From positions 1,860,001 through 1,924,000 of the forward strand of contig NZ_BNEM01000002.1 of NCBI RefSeq assembly GCF_018327705.1: a stretch of 64,000 bases of DNA, written 5' to 3'. The notes beneath the pieces were generated by a model. The model had not been told where the DNA came from. It saw only the letters and a list, made by a program, of their open reading frames with translations, and made no database searches. This stretch comes from Catellatospora sp. TT07R-123. GTDB lineage: Bacteria > Actinomycetota > Actinomycetes > Mycobacteriales > Micromonosporaceae. Shown here piece after piece: positions 48,685-57,305 of this stretch. Position numbers and translations under genes: made by a program. Within the stretch, counting starts at the first letter, position 1. Each line of letters begins with the position of its first letter.

Positions 48685-49221
48685 TCAGGGCAGGGTGGTC
48701 AGTTTGGTTACGGTGTTCCAGTTGCGGGCGGTGGCGGTGTCTACCGAGAGGCGCTTCTGGAAGAAGGCCTGGGTGAGTTTGCTGTCGGCGATGCCGTCGG
48801 GCAGCCAGACGTACACCTCGCGGCGGCCGGCGACCATGACCTCGGTGCCGTACGCGGCGCGGTCGATGCCGTCGACGACCGCCTGGGTGACCGGGGCGGA
48901 CAGGAACACCACCAGGTAGCGGGCCGGGTCGGTGACCCGGTCGGCCAGCGGGTCGGCCGCCGTGATCGCGGCCAGCTCGTCGCGGCCGCGCACCAGCACG
49001 CCGACCTGCGCGCCGAACCGGGCGGCGATCGCGGCCGAGATCTGCTCGGCCAGCGCCTCCTCGTCGGTGCCGTCGCTGGTGAACAGGGCGTTGCCGCTGC
49101 GCAGGTAGGTCGACACGTCGGTGTGGCCGAGCCCGGCCAGCAGGTCCTTGAGGTCGGCCATCGGGATCTGCTTGTTGCGGCCGACGTTGATCCCGCGCAG
49201 CAGCGCGACGTAGCGGTTCAT
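48685..49221 (-). CDS. DUF1697-family protein
   Basis: 178 residues. It opens YVALLRGINVGRNKQIPMADLK and continues YLRSGNALFTSD, the hallmark of DUF1697. It ends TARNWNTVTKL, also conserved. The family is cytoplasmic and of unknown role. GGGGAGGG is just before ATG 49221. Confidence 0.88.
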   Translation of the reverse strand: MNRYVALLRGINVGRNKQIPMADLKDLLAGLGHTDVSTYLRSGNALFTSDGTDEEALAEQISAAIAARFGAQVGVLVRGRDELAAITAADPLADRVTDPARYLVVFLSAPVTQAVVDGIDRAAYGTEVMVAGRREVYVWLPDGIADSKLTQAFFQKRLSVDTATARNWNTVTKLTTLP

Positions 49222-49234
49222 CGACCCTCCCCGG

Positions 49235-50407
49235 TCAGCGCGCGGCGCGCATCTGGCCCAGGGCGGCGGTCAGGCGGCGCTTCATCCAGCGCGAGACCGG
49301 CCGCTCGACCAGCCGGTGGATCAGCCACGCGGCCGCCAGCAGGCCGGCCAGCACCCCGAGCAGCAGCGGCCACGCGGGTACGTACGCCTGGGCCTTCTTG
49401 ATCACGGCGAGGCCGACGGTCTGGTGGATCAGGTACAGCGGGTAGGTCAGCGCGCCCGCGGTGGCCATCCACCCGGCCCTCACCCAGGAGAACCAGCCCA
49501 GCGCCACCGCCGCCATGACGACGAAGAACGCGGTGACGATCGCGGCGGTGGGCGTGAACGCGACGTGGCGGGCGTCGGCCAGGCCGGGCAGCCGCACGAT
49601 CGCCAGCAGCCAGGACAGCCCGACGATGCCCCACAGCAGCAGGTTCTGCCCGAAGCGGTGGATCAGGTACAGGGCGATGCCGGCGATGAAGTAGCAGGCG
49701 GTGCCCGCCCCGGTGACCGTGGACAGCCAGGTGCTGCCGAACCGGGGTGCCAGCACCGACACCACGGTCCACACCGAGCAGAACACCACGACCCGGCGGT
49801 AGGTCAGCCCGCGCGCCACGACGACGGCGAACAGCAGGTAGAACATCATCTCGACGGCGAGGGTCCAGTACGACTGGTCCAGGTTCTTGATGCCGAGGAA
49901 GTCCTGCATCATCGTCAGGTTCGCCAGCAGATCGCGGCCGGACGGCCGGTATCCGGTGATCGGCACCAGGTACAGCAGCGCCGCCGTCACCGGCACCGCC
50001 AGCCAGTACGCCGGGTAGAGGCGCACGGCGCGGGAGACGAAGAAGTCGCCCAGCGGGCGGCCCCACGCGCTCATGCAGATCACGAAGCCGCTGATGATGA
50101 AGAACAGCTGCACGCCGAGGAAGCCGTACATGGCCGGGCCGTGCGCGGGCCCGAACAGGTTCTCGGCCTTCGGCTGCCAGACGCCGATCCGGTCGCCGAT
50201 CAGGTGGTAGCAGACCACCATCAGCGCCGCGGCCAGGCGCAGCCCGTCGAGCACGAGCAGGCGCGGGGCGTGCGCCTTTGCCGGGGCCGCCACGCCGGGC
50301 GCGGGCGCCTCGGCGAGGGCAGGCTGCTCGGCGTGGTCCCGCTCGGGCTCGCGCTGCGCGGGCAGGGTCACCGTCGCGGGCTCGCTCTGCTGGATCGCCT
50401 GGCTCAC
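49235..50407 (-). CDS. Acyltransferase 3 family membrane protein (OafA/YrhL-type)
   Basis: 390 residues from GTG 50407, preceded by GAGGAGG. A long acidic cytoplasmic leader (about 1-48) is followed by about ten membrane helices. The conserved LDGLRLAAALMVVCYH holds the catalytic His region of acyltransferase 3 proteins. FFIISGFVIC and SYWTLAVEMMFYLLF are the other signatures. It transfers acyl groups to sugars of the envelope or to exopolysaccharide. It lies 52 bp downstream of the GT87 gene, so it may act on the same glycan. Confidence 0.88.
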   Translation of the reverse strand: MSQAIQQSEPATVTLPAQREPERDHAEQPALAEAPAPGVAAPAKAHAPRLLVLDGLRLAAALMVVCYHLIGDRIGVWQPKAENLFGPAHGPAMYGFLGVQLFFIISGFVICMSAWGRPLGDFFVSRAVRLYPAYWLAVPVTAALLYLVPITGYRPSGRDLLANLTMMQDFLGIKNLDQSYWTLAVEMMFYLLFAVVVARGLTYRRVVVFCSVWTVVSVLAPRFGSTWLSTVTGAGTACYFIAGIALYLIHRFGQNLLLWGIVGLSWLLAIVRLPGLADARHVAFTPTAAIVTAFFVVMAAVALGWFSWVRAGWMATAGALTYPLYLIHQTVGLAVIKKAQAYVPAWPLLLGVLAGLLAAAWLIHRLVERPVSRWMKRRLTAALGQMRAAR

Positions 50408-50459
50408 CGGCGCCTCCTCGTATTCTTCGCGCAGCCGGGGGCCGGCGGCGTGGGATGGT

Positions 50460-51788
50460 TCATCGGTCGGCGGTCACGGGCACGGCGGTCGGGACGGCCG
50501 GGGCCGGCAGGGGCGGGTCGTCCTGGCGGCGGCGCAGCCACAGGGCGGCGATCGCGAACAGGATCAGCACCGTCGGCACGTACGGGTCGACGGCCAGGTG
50601 CCGGGCGAGCCCGTCGAAGCGGCCCGCGAGCCAGATCAGGCCACGGGGCACGAAGTCGCCGCTGCCGTTGCGCAGCGGCCACATCAGGAACGGCAGCGTC
50701 GCCGCGACCGCGACCAGGGCGGCGACCGCCCGCGCCCGGCCCCGGCTGCGCAGCACCGCGTCGACCAGGACCGCGCCCAGCGGGCCGATCCACAGCCAGT
50801 AGTGCGACCAGCTGACCGGCGAGATCAGCAGGGTGAGGAAGCCGACCACGACCATGGCCATGGCCTCCTGGCCGCGCCGCTGCGCGTACACGGCCAGCGC
50901 CAGCCCGGCGACCGCGACGACCACGACCGACAGCATCCACCAGACGGTGTTGTGCTCGTCGGTGTTCAGCAGCCGCGAGGTCAGGCCCTGTAGCGACTGG
51001 TTGCCGCCGTAGCGGGGACCGAACGCCATCAGCACCCGGTGCGAGTCGAACGCCCGCCCGGCCAGCCAGTAGTCGTGCGAGCCGCCCGGCTGGATCAGCC
51101 AGCCGAGCAGGGTGAGGCCGACGAAGGCCCCGGCGGCGGTGAACGCGGCCCGGATGCGGCGGGTCAGCAGCAGGTACACCACGAACAGGCCCGGCAGCAG
51201 CTTGGCCGCGGTGGCGGCGCCGATGCCGATGCCCTTGAACCGGCTGCGGTCCGACAGCGACAGGTCGGCGACGACCAGCAGCATCACGAAGATGTTGATC
51301 TGGCCGAGGTTCAGGTTGCGCTGGAGCGGCTCGGTCCACAGCAGCACCGCGCCGATCCCGGCGACGACGCCCAGCCGGCCGCGCCAGCCCCGGTGGCCCA
51401 GCATGCCGCCGGTCAGCCACACGGCGGCGAGGATGGCCACGAAGCCCAGCGCGTTGACCAGGTACAGCGCGGTGCGCGGCTCCAGCCAGGTCAGCGGCAC
51501 CAGCACCGGCAGCGTGATCGGCGGATACGTGTACGGCAGGTTCAGCGCGGTGTAGCCGAACTGGTAGACGGCCTTGCCGTCGGCGAAGGCATGCGCCGCG
51601 CCCAGGTACATGCTGAAGTCGGTGCCGCTGTACGGATGGTGGCGCAGGTACGCGACGTACACCGCCAGCGACACGGCCAGCGCGACCAAACCGGGCAGCA
51701 GCAGCCAGTTGGGGATGGCTGTCCGGGGACGGGCGGCGTGGTCGGGGGCGGCGCCTGCGGCGAACCGGCGGATACGCTCGATGACCAT
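50460..51788 (-). CDS. GT87-family polyprenyl-phosphate mannosyltransferase-like protein
   Basis: 442 residues with about 10-12 membrane helices. The first outside loop carries YSGTDFSMYLGAAHAF with the Asp conserved in GT-C mannosyltransferases such as PimE. NLNLGQINIFVMLLVVADL and YTYPPITLPVLVPL are typical of GT87/DUF2029. It should add a sugar, probably mannose, from a polyprenyl carrier to a lipid or glycan at the outer face. The TAGGAT element 9 nt before ATG suggests a leaderless message. The acyltransferase gene follows on the same strand. Confidence 0.86.
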   Translation of the reverse strand: MVIERIRRFAAGAAPDHAARPRTAIPNWLLLPGLVALAVSLAVYVAYLRHHPYSGTDFSMYLGAAHAFADGKAVYQFGYTALNLPYTYPPITLPVLVPLTWLEPRTALYLVNALGFVAILAAVWLTGGMLGHRGWRGRLGVVAGIGAVLLWTEPLQRNLNLGQINIFVMLLVVADLSLSDRSRFKGIGIGAATAAKLLPGLFVVYLLLTRRIRAAFTAAGAFVGLTLLGWLIQPGGSHDYWLAGRAFDSHRVLMAFGPRYGGNQSLQGLTSRLLNTDEHNTVWWMLSVVVVAVAGLALAVYAQRRGQEAMAMVVVGFLTLLISPVSWSHYWLWIGPLGAVLVDAVLRSRGRARAVAALVAVAATLPFLMWPLRNGSGDFVPRGLIWLAGRFDGLARHLAVDPYVPTVLILFAIAALWLRRRQDDPPLPAPAVPTAVPVTADR

Positions 51789-51797
51789 AGGGCCCGA

Positions 51798-51803
51798 ATC
51801 CTA
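51798..51803 (-). promoter_or_regulatory. -10 element of a leaderless promoter
   Basis: TAGGAT on the minus strand, 9 nt before ATG 51788 (GT87). Confidence 0.45.
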
Positions 51804-51842
51804 GCCCGAAAAACCCTCACCTGTGCGGCCGGGTCGGCCGGG

Positions 51843-52649
51843 TCAGCGCTGGCAGACCCCGCACCAGTACGAGTTGCGTCCGGCCAGCTCACCCCGGCTG
51901 ACCGGGGTCCCGCAGACCAGGCACGGCTGCCCCGGGCGGCGGTAGACGTACACCTCGCCGCCGTGGCGGTCCACCCGCGGCGGCCGCCCCATCGCCTCGG
52001 GCGTGTGCTCGGGGCGCACCGTGTCGATGCGGCCGGTGCCGACCGCCTGGGCCATCAGCTGCCGCAGGTCGTCCCAGATCGCCTGCCAGGCCGCCTCGGT
52101 CAGCTCCCGGCCGGGCCGGGTCGGGGCGATGCCCGCGCGGTACAGCGACTCCAGCACGAAGATCAGGCCGGTGCCGGCCACCACCGACTGGTCCAGCAGC
52201 AGCGCGGCCAGGGCGTTGCCGCTGCGGCGGATGCGCGCGTACGCCTGCTCGGGCTTGGCGTCGGCGCGCAGCGGGTCGGCGCCCAGCCGGGCGCGCAGCT
52301 CGTCGACCTGCGGCGGGTCCAGCAGCTCGCACGCGGTCGGGCCGCGCAGGTCGAGCCAGTGGGCCGGGTTGGCCAGCCGCAGCCGGACCTGCCCGACCGG
52401 GTCCGGGGCGGGCAGCTCGCCGTCGGCGAACTTGCCGTAGAGCCCCAGGTGCACGTGCAGGGTCAGGCCGCCCTCATAGTGGTGCAGCAGGTGCTTGCCG
52501 TACGCCTCGGTGTCCTGGAGCACCGCCCCGGACAGCCGCGCTGCGCCCGCCGCGAAGCGCCCCTGCGGGCTGGCCGCCGCGACCGGCCGCCCGCCGAACA
52601 GCTCGCGGTGGCGGTCGGCGAGCCTGCGTACGGTGTGTCCCTCTGGCAC
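51843..52649 (-). CDS. Fpg/Nei-family DNA glycosylase
   Basis: 268 residues from GTG 52649. The mature N-terminus PEGHTV carries catalytic Pro2 and Glu3. The H2TH region (VAGTGLIFVLESLYRAGIAPTRPG) and a C-terminal zinc finger with two Cys pairs (CLVCGTP, YWCGVCQR) are present. It is closest in style to actinobacterial Nei (endonuclease VIII-like) proteins. It removes oxidised bases and nicks DNA. A TAGGGT element 6 nt upstream suggests a leaderless message, and the gene directly follows a MarR gene. Confidence 0.9.
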   Translation of the reverse strand: MPEGHTVRRLADRHRELFGGRPVAAASPQGRFAAGAARLSGAVLQDTEAYGKHLLHHYEGGLTLHVHLGLYGKFADGELPAPDPVGQVRLRLANPAHWLDLRGPTACELLDPPQVDELRARLGADPLRADAKPEQAYARIRRSGNALAALLLDQSVVAGTGLIFVLESLYRAGIAPTRPGRELTEAAWQAIWDDLRQLMAQAVGTGRIDTVRPEHTPEAMGRPPRVDRHGGEVYVYRRPGQPCLVCGTPVSRGELAGRNSYWCGVCQR

Positions 52650-52655
52650 CCGGCC

Positions 52656-52661
52656 ACCCTA
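52656..52661 (-). promoter_or_regulatory. -10 element of a leaderless promoter
   Basis: TAGGGT on the minus strand, 6 nt before GTG 52649; it overlaps the stop of the MarR gene. Confidence 0.4.
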
Positions 52662-53165
52662 CTCGGCGCCCGGGCCGTCACCGGCCGGAGCCGCCGCCCC
52701 GGCCGCCGCTCCGGGGCGCAGCCGTCCGCGCATCCGGCTGTAGGCGTCGCGGATGCGGCCGCGCTCGTCGGCGGTGAGCAGATCGATCATGTGGCGGCGC
52801 ACCGCCGCGACGTGGCCGGGCGCGGTCTCGGCGAGCTTGCGCGCGCCCGTGGCGGTCAGCTCGGCGTGCATGCCGCGCCGGTCGTCGTCGCACTCGACCC
52901 GGCGCACCCAGCCCGCGGCCTCCAGCCGGGTGACGGCCCGGGTGACGCCGCTGCGGGAGGAGAAGGTAGCGTCGGCCAGATCGCGCATGCGCATGCGCCG
53001 CCCGGGGGCCTCCGACAGGTGGACCAGCAGCTCGTAGTCGGTGAACGAGACCCCGGAGTCGTTCTCCAGCTGGCGGTCGAGCGCCTGGATGAGCAGGCGG
53101 GTGCCCTCGAGGTACGCCCGCCAGGTCTCCTGCTCGTCGGCGTCGAGCCAGCGCGTTTCTGCCAT
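52659..53165 (-). CDS. MarR-family transcriptional regulator
   Basis: 168 residues. A central winged helix (FTDYELLVHLSEAPGRRMRMRDLADATFSSRSGVTRAVTRLEAAGWVRR, about 40-90, in separate motifs) is followed by the wing (CDDDRRGMHAELT) and a C-terminal Ala/Pro-rich tail. It should repress the divergent pirin gene and itself through the paired repeats in the 89-bp gap. MarR-pirin pairs are common and often answer oxidative or phenolic stress. Leaderless-looking start. Confidence 0.9.
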   Translation of the reverse strand: MAETRWLDADEQETWRAYLEGTRLLIQALDRQLENDSGVSFTDYELLVHLSEAPGRRMRMRDLADATFSSRSGVTRAVTRLEAAGWVRRVECDDDRRGMHAELTATGARKLAETAPGHVAAVRRHMIDLLTADERGRIRDAYSRMRGRLRPGAAAGAAAPAGDGPGAE

Positions 53166-53172
53166 GCGTCAC

Positions 53173-53178
53173 AGTCTA
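53173..53178 (-). promoter_or_regulatory. -10 element of a leaderless promoter
   Basis: TAGACT on the minus strand, 7 nt before ATG 53165 (MarR). Confidence 0.45.
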
Positions 53179-53187
53179 CCGGGAATA

Positions 53188-53238
53188 GTTGACGGCGCAA
53201 CGATGTCCTGTATGGTGAATTCGTTGACACCGCAACGA
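53188..53238. promoter_or_regulatory. Paired MarR operator candidates
   Basis: GTTGACGGCGCAACGA (53188-53203) and GTTGACACCGCAACGA (53223-53238) differ at two positions and each contains an inverted GTTG/CAAC. They sit in the divergent marR-pirin promoter gap, at the two promoters. Confidence 0.6.
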
Positions 53239-53254
53239 CACGGAGGTTGCGACC

Positions 53255-54031
53255 ATGAGGCTGTCCACCGCCACCCCGCGCCGGGAGCTCATCGACGTGC
53301 GCTCGGCCGCCGAGCGCGCCAAGACCCGCATCTCCTGGCTCGACTCCAAGCACTCGTTCTCGTTCGGCCAGCACTGGGACCCACGCAACACCCACCACGG
53401 CCTGCTGCTGGTCAACAACGACGACATCGTCACGCCGGGCGCCGGGTTCGAGACCCACCCGCACCGCGACATGGAGATCGTCACCTGGGTGCTGCGCGGC
53501 TCGCTCGTGCACCAGGACTCCACCGGACATTCGGGCGTCATCTACCCGGGCCTGGCCCAGCGGATGAGCGCCGGCACCGGCATCATGCACTCGGAGAAGA
53601 ACGACTCCTGGCGCCTGGAAGGCGCCCGCCACGCCGACCCCGTGCACTTCGTCCAGATGTGGGTGGTCCCGGACAGCGACGGCGTCACCCCCGGCTACGA
53701 GCAGCTGGAGATCGAGGACGAGCTGCTGCGCGGCGGCCTGGTCACCGTCGCCTCCGGGATGAAGGAGCACCGCGGCGCCGCCGCGATCCGCATCCGCAAC
53801 CGCCACGCCGCACTCCAGGTGGCGCGGATGCAGCCCGGCGACAGCGTCGAGCTGCCGCACGCGCCGTACCTGCACGTGTTCGTCGCCCGCGGCAAGGTGG
53901 CGCTGGAGCAGGCCGGGCCGCTGGGCGCCGGTGACGCGGTGCGCCTGACGGCCAGCGGCGGCCAGCGCCTCACCGCGACGACCGACGCCGAGGTCCTGGT
54001 CTGGCAGATGAACGCCACCATCGCCGGCTGA
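53255..54031 (+). CDS. Pirin-family protein
   Basis: 258 residues; GGAGG 7 nt before ATG 53255. The metal-binding cupin motif is FETHPHRDMEIVTWVL (His-x-His), plus HSEKN with the third His, and the usual GLAQRMSAGTGIMHSE block. Pirins can oxidise quercetin-like compounds or sense redox state in the cytoplasm. It is divergent from a MarR gene that probably controls it. Confidence 0.9.
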   Translation: MRLSTATPRRELIDVRSAAERAKTRISWLDSKHSFSFGQHWDPRNTHHGLLLVNNDDIVTPGAGFETHPHRDMEIVTWVLRGSLVHQDSTGHSGVIYPGLAQRMSAGTGIMHSEKNDSWRLEGARHADPVHFVQMWVVPDSDGVTPGYEQLEIEDELLRGGLVTVASGMKEHRGAAAIRIRNRHAALQVARMQPGDSVELPHAPYLHVFVARGKVALEQAGPLGAGDAVRLTASGGQRLTATTDAEVLVWQMNATIAG

Positions 54032-54040
54032 CCCGCAAAG

Positions 54041-54084
54041 GAAGGGCACCTTCTCATCGCACGGCGAGGTGGAAGGTGCCCTTC
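54041..54084. repeat. Palindromic repeat family C, copy 2
   Basis: Arms GAAGGGCACCTTC (54041-54053) / GAAGGTGCCCTTC (54072-54084), 18-nt loop, between converging pirin and symporter-partner genes. Confidence 0.8.
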
Positions 54085-54113
54085 TCCATTCCGTCAGCGG
54101 TGGCCGGGGCGGG

Positions 54114-54497
54114 TCAGGGACGGCGCTGGGGGGACTCCGGCGGGCGGCCGACCAGGGCCGCGAAGTCGGCCTCGTTGCGCTCGGCCAGCCGCGTGTACAC
54201 CCAGCCCGCCACCGCCAGGAACGGGAACGCCGCCACCCCGAGCAGCAGCCACGGCAGCCCGATCCCGGCCACGCTCACCCGGGTCACGGCAGGCCACAGC
54301 GTGAACACCAGCGGCAGCCCGCCCAGCGTCACCGCGACCACCCCGGCCAGCCGCAGCGCCAGCCCCAGCTGCACCCGCATCAGCTCGCGCACCAGCACGT
54401 CGCCGACCGGGGTCTGCTCCACCAGCTCGGCGTGCGCGCCCGCGACGGGCCGGGTCCGGCGGTGGGCGGCCAGGTCGACCCGCACCCGTTCGCTCAT
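54114..54497 (-). CDS. Small membrane partner of the symporter (DUF485-like layout)
   Basis: 127 residues from ATG 54497 (an upstream ATG adds three codons). Two membrane helices (about 46-66 and 78-102) and charged ends, like the DUF485 proteins that accompany acetate/pyruvate symporters, although the sequence match is weak. It begins 10 bp after the stop of the symporter gene in the same operon. Confidence 0.65.
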   Translation of the reverse strand: MSERVRVDLAAHRRTRPVAGAHAELVEQTPVGDVLVRELMRVQLGLALRLAGVVAVTLGGLPLVFTLWPAVTRVSVAGIGLPWLLLGVAAFPFLAVAGWVYTRLAERNEADFAALVGRPPESPQRRP

Positions 54498-54507
54498 GAC
54501 CGCCAAC

Positions 54508-55989
54508 CTACAGCCGCAGTGTTTCGGGTGCGTGCAGCCGCAGCAGCATCGCCCCGACCCCGGCCGGGACCCGGCGCCGGGTCACCACCGACACCGACGT
54601 CATCACCGCGAACGCCAGCGGCACCGTCCACGCCGCGGGCTGCGCCAGCAGGTCGGCGGCCAGACCCGGCGCGGGCGGGGCGAACACCGTCCACAGCACC
54701 GCCACCACCGCGCTGCCGCCCCCGGCCAGGATGCCCGCCGCCGCCCCGCTCGCGGTCAGGCCCCGCCACCAGATGCCCAGCACCAGCAGCGGGCAGAAAC
54801 TCGACGCCGCCACCGCGAACGCCAGCCCCACCACCTGCGACACGTTCAGCCCGTGCACGGCCAGGGCCAGCGCCGTCGGCACGGCGCCCGCGACCAGGGC
54901 CGCCAGCCGGAACGACGTCAGCGGCCCGCTGGTGCGCCGCGCCAGCCAGCCCGGCAGCCGTACGTCGTTGGCCAGCACCCCGGCGACGCTGGTCAGCAGC
55001 CCGTTCGAGGTCGACAGGAACGCCGCGAACGCCCCGGCGGCCACCAGCGCCCCCAGGCAGTCGGCGGCCACGCCCGGCCCCAGCGCCGCCCCGGGCAGCA
55101 GCAGCACCACGGTGTCGTTGCGCCCGCCCGCCAGCTGCGGGGTGTAGACCCGGCCCAGCACCCCGTACACGGCCGGGAACAGGTAGAACACCCCGACCAG
55201 GGCCAGCACGATCGCGGTGGTGCGCCGCGCCGACGCCCCATCGGGGTTGGTGTAGAACCGGGCCAGCACGTGCGGCAGCCCCATCGTGCCCAGGAACGTC
55301 GCCAGGATCAGCGAGTACGTCCCGACCAGCCCGCCCGTCGGCGCCGCCCATGCCACGTCCGCAGGCACCGGCGGGCTGCCGTCGCCGCGCCACCGCGCGA
55401 GCAGGAAGAACGCGGGCACCGCGATCGCGGTCAGCTTCAGCCAGTACTGGAACGCCTGTACGTACGTCGCCGAGCGCATCCCGCCGAACGCGACGTTGCC
55501 GGTCACCACCGCGCCGACCAGCACCACCCCGAGCCAGTGCGGCCCACCGGTGACGATCCCGAACGTCAGGCCCGCCCCCTGCAACTGCGGCAGCAGGTAG
55601 AACCAGCCGATGAACAGCACGAACCCCGTCGCCAGCGCCCGCAGCCGGGGCGAACCCAGCCGGACCTCGCAGAAGTCCGGCAGCGTGAACGCCCCCGACC
55701 GGCGCAGCGGCGCCGCCACGAACAGCAGCAGCGCCAGGTAGCCCGCGGCGAAGCCGACCGGATACCAGAGCATGCGGGCGCCGTACGCCAGGATCAGCCC
55801 GGCCACGCCCAGGAAGCTCGCCGCCGACAGGTACTCCCCGCCGATCGCGGCCGCGTTCTGCGTCGGACTGACCATCCGCGACGCGACCAGCAGATCCGAG
55901 GTGCCCCGCACCAGGCGCACCCCCCACGCTCCGATCACGACCGTCGCCACCGTGACGGCCGTGACAGCGAGCAGGGCATAGGTGTTCAC
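54508..55989 (-). CDS. Sodium:solute symporter, ActP/MctP-like
   Basis: 493 residues from GTG 55989. About 13 membrane helices with SSS signatures: GGEYLSAASFLGVAGLI, GFVLFIGWFYLLPQLQGAG, ATFLGTMGLPHVLARFYT and AVAASSFCPLLVLGIWWRG. It resembles monocarboxylate (acetate, pyruvate) symporters. The longer N-terminus is unlikely because a TACGAT -10 lies 9 nt before this GTG, giving a leaderless message. A similar pair lies at 59160-61144, with the LytS/LytTR genes between. Confidence 0.87.
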   Translation of the reverse strand: MNTYALLAVTAVTVATVVIGAWGVRLVRGTSDLLVASRMVSPTQNAAAIGGEYLSAASFLGVAGLILAYGARMLWYPVGFAAGYLALLLFVAAPLRRSGAFTLPDFCEVRLGSPRLRALATGFVLFIGWFYLLPQLQGAGLTFGIVTGGPHWLGVVLVGAVVTGNVAFGGMRSATYVQAFQYWLKLTAIAVPAFFLLARWRGDGSPPVPADVAWAAPTGGLVGTYSLILATFLGTMGLPHVLARFYTNPDGASARRTTAIVLALVGVFYLFPAVYGVLGRVYTPQLAGGRNDTVVLLLPGAALGPGVAADCLGALVAAGAFAAFLSTSNGLLTSVAGVLANDVRLPGWLARRTSGPLTSFRLAALVAGAVPTALALAVHGLNVSQVVGLAFAVAASSFCPLLVLGIWWRGLTASGAAAGILAGGGSAVVAVLWTVFAPPAPGLAADLLAQPAAWTVPLAFAVMTSVSVVTRRRVPAGVGAMLLRLHAPETLRL

Positions 55990-55998
55990 AGGCGTCGG

Positions 55999-56004
55999 AT
56001 CGTA
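55999..56004 (-). promoter_or_regulatory. -10 element of a leaderless promoter
   Basis: TACGAT on the minus strand, 9 nt before GTG 55989. Confidence 0.45.
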
Positions 56005-56065
56005 ACCGCCCCGGCGCCCGCGCGCCACGCCTACGCGCCAGCCTCCGGCGGTGGGGATGCGTGAA

Positions 56066-56112
56066 GCGATGAGAAGGTGCCCTTCCTTCTCGCGGGGCGG
56101 GAGGGCACCATC
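56066..56112. repeat. Palindromic repeat family C, copy 3 (degenerate)
   Basis: GCGATGAGAAGGTGCCCTTC followed by CTTC matches the right half of copy 1 at nearly every base; the partner arm is reduced to GGGAGGGCACC. It sits just upstream of the sensor kinase start. Confidence 0.65.
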
Positions 56113-56117
56113 GGGGG

Positions 56118-57305
56118 ATGCTTCCAGCGCTGGGGGTCGCCGCCGTGGTCGGCGTCATCGTGGCCGCCGCCGTGGTGATGCTGCGCGGGCGGCGGCGGGT
56201 CATCACGCCGACGGAGCGGGCGACGTACCAGGTGCTGCACTCGGCGGCGCTGGCCAGCGGGCCGCTGCGGCAGGGGCTGCGCGACGACACCGCCGCGGCG
56301 GCCCTCAAGCACCTGCGCACCCTCGTCGGCACCGCCGGGCTCGCCCTGGCCGACCGCACCGGGATCGTCGCCCACGACGGCGGCGGCGCCGACCACCGCG
56401 ACGCGGTGCTCGGCGCGGCCCGCCGCGCCCTGGCCACCGAGCGGCCCGTGCTGCTGCACGCCGACGAGCTGTCCTGCGTACGGCTGGACTGCCCGGTCCG
56501 CGGCGTCGTGGCGGCCCCGGTCGGCGCCCGCTCCCGCACCGGCGGCCCGGCCGCCGCGCTGATCGCCGTCACCGACGCCCGCCCGTCACCCGGGCTGCTG
56601 CGCGTCGTGCTGGAGACCGCCAACTGGATGGCGCTGCAACTGGAACTGGCCGAACTCCAGGAGGAACGCGCCCGCTCCGCCCGCGCCGAGGTGCGCGCCC
56701 TGCGCGCCCAGATCAGCCCGCACTTCGTCTACAACGCCCTCACCGCGATCGCCTCGTTCGTGCGCACCGACCCCGAACGCGCCCGCGAACTGATCCTGGA
56801 GTTCGCCGAGTTCACCCGCTACTCCTTCCGCGCCCACGGCGACTTCACCACCCTGGCCGAGGAGCTGCGCTCCATCGACCGCTACCTGACCATCGAACGG
56901 GCCCGCTTCGGCGAGAAACTCCAGGTGCGGCTGCGGGTCGCGCCCGAGGTGCTGCCGGTCGAGGTGCCGTTCCTGTGCCTCCAGCCGCTGGTCGAGAACG
57001 CCGTCCGGCACGGCCTGCACCCCAAGCCCGGCATGGGCACCATCCGCATCAGCGCCGCCGACGCCGGCGCCGACTGCGAGATCATCGTCGAGGACGACGG
57101 CGTCGGCATGGATCCCGCGATCCTGCTGCACCCGGCCCCGGTCGGCGACGGCGAACCCGGCCGCCACGTGGGCCTGGGCAACGTCGACGACCGGCTGCGG
57201 GCGGTCTTCGGCGACTCGTACGGCCTGGTCGTCGAGACCGCCCCCGACGCGGGCACCCGAGTCAGCCTGCGCATCCCCAAATTCCACCGGAGCAGCCGCG
57301 CATGA
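56118..57305 (+). CDS. LytS-type sensor histidine kinase
   Basis: 395 residues. A single N-terminal membrane helix (about 3-22) is followed by a GAF-like domain (about 40-175), the His_kinase domain with phospho-acceptor His in QISPHFVYNALTAI (near 199), and an ATPase domain (CLQPLVENAVRHG; DDGVGMD; GLGNVDDRL). It lacks the multi-helix 5TM-Lyt sensor of classical LytS. The stop overlaps the start of the response regulator by 4 bp. By analogy with BtsS/YpdA-type systems it may sense a carboxylate and set symporter expression. Confidence 0.88.
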   Translation: MLPALGVAAVVGVIVAAAVVMLRGRRRVITPTERATYQVLHSAALASGPLRQGLRDDTAAAALKHLRTLVGTAGLALADRTGIVAHDGGGADHRDAVLGAARRALATERPVLLHADELSCVRLDCPVRGVVAAPVGARSRTGGPAAALIAVTDARPSPGLLRVVLETANWMALQLELAELQEERARSARAEVRALRAQISPHFVYNALTAIASFVRTDPERARELILEFAEFTRYSFRAHGDFTTLAEELRSIDRYLTIERARFGEKLQVRLRVAPEVLPVEVPFLCLQPLVENAVRHGLHPKPGMGTIRISAADAGADCEIIVEDDGVGMDPAILLHPAPVGDGEPGRHVGLGNVDDRLRAVFGDSYGLVVETAPDAGTRVSLRIPKFHRSSRA

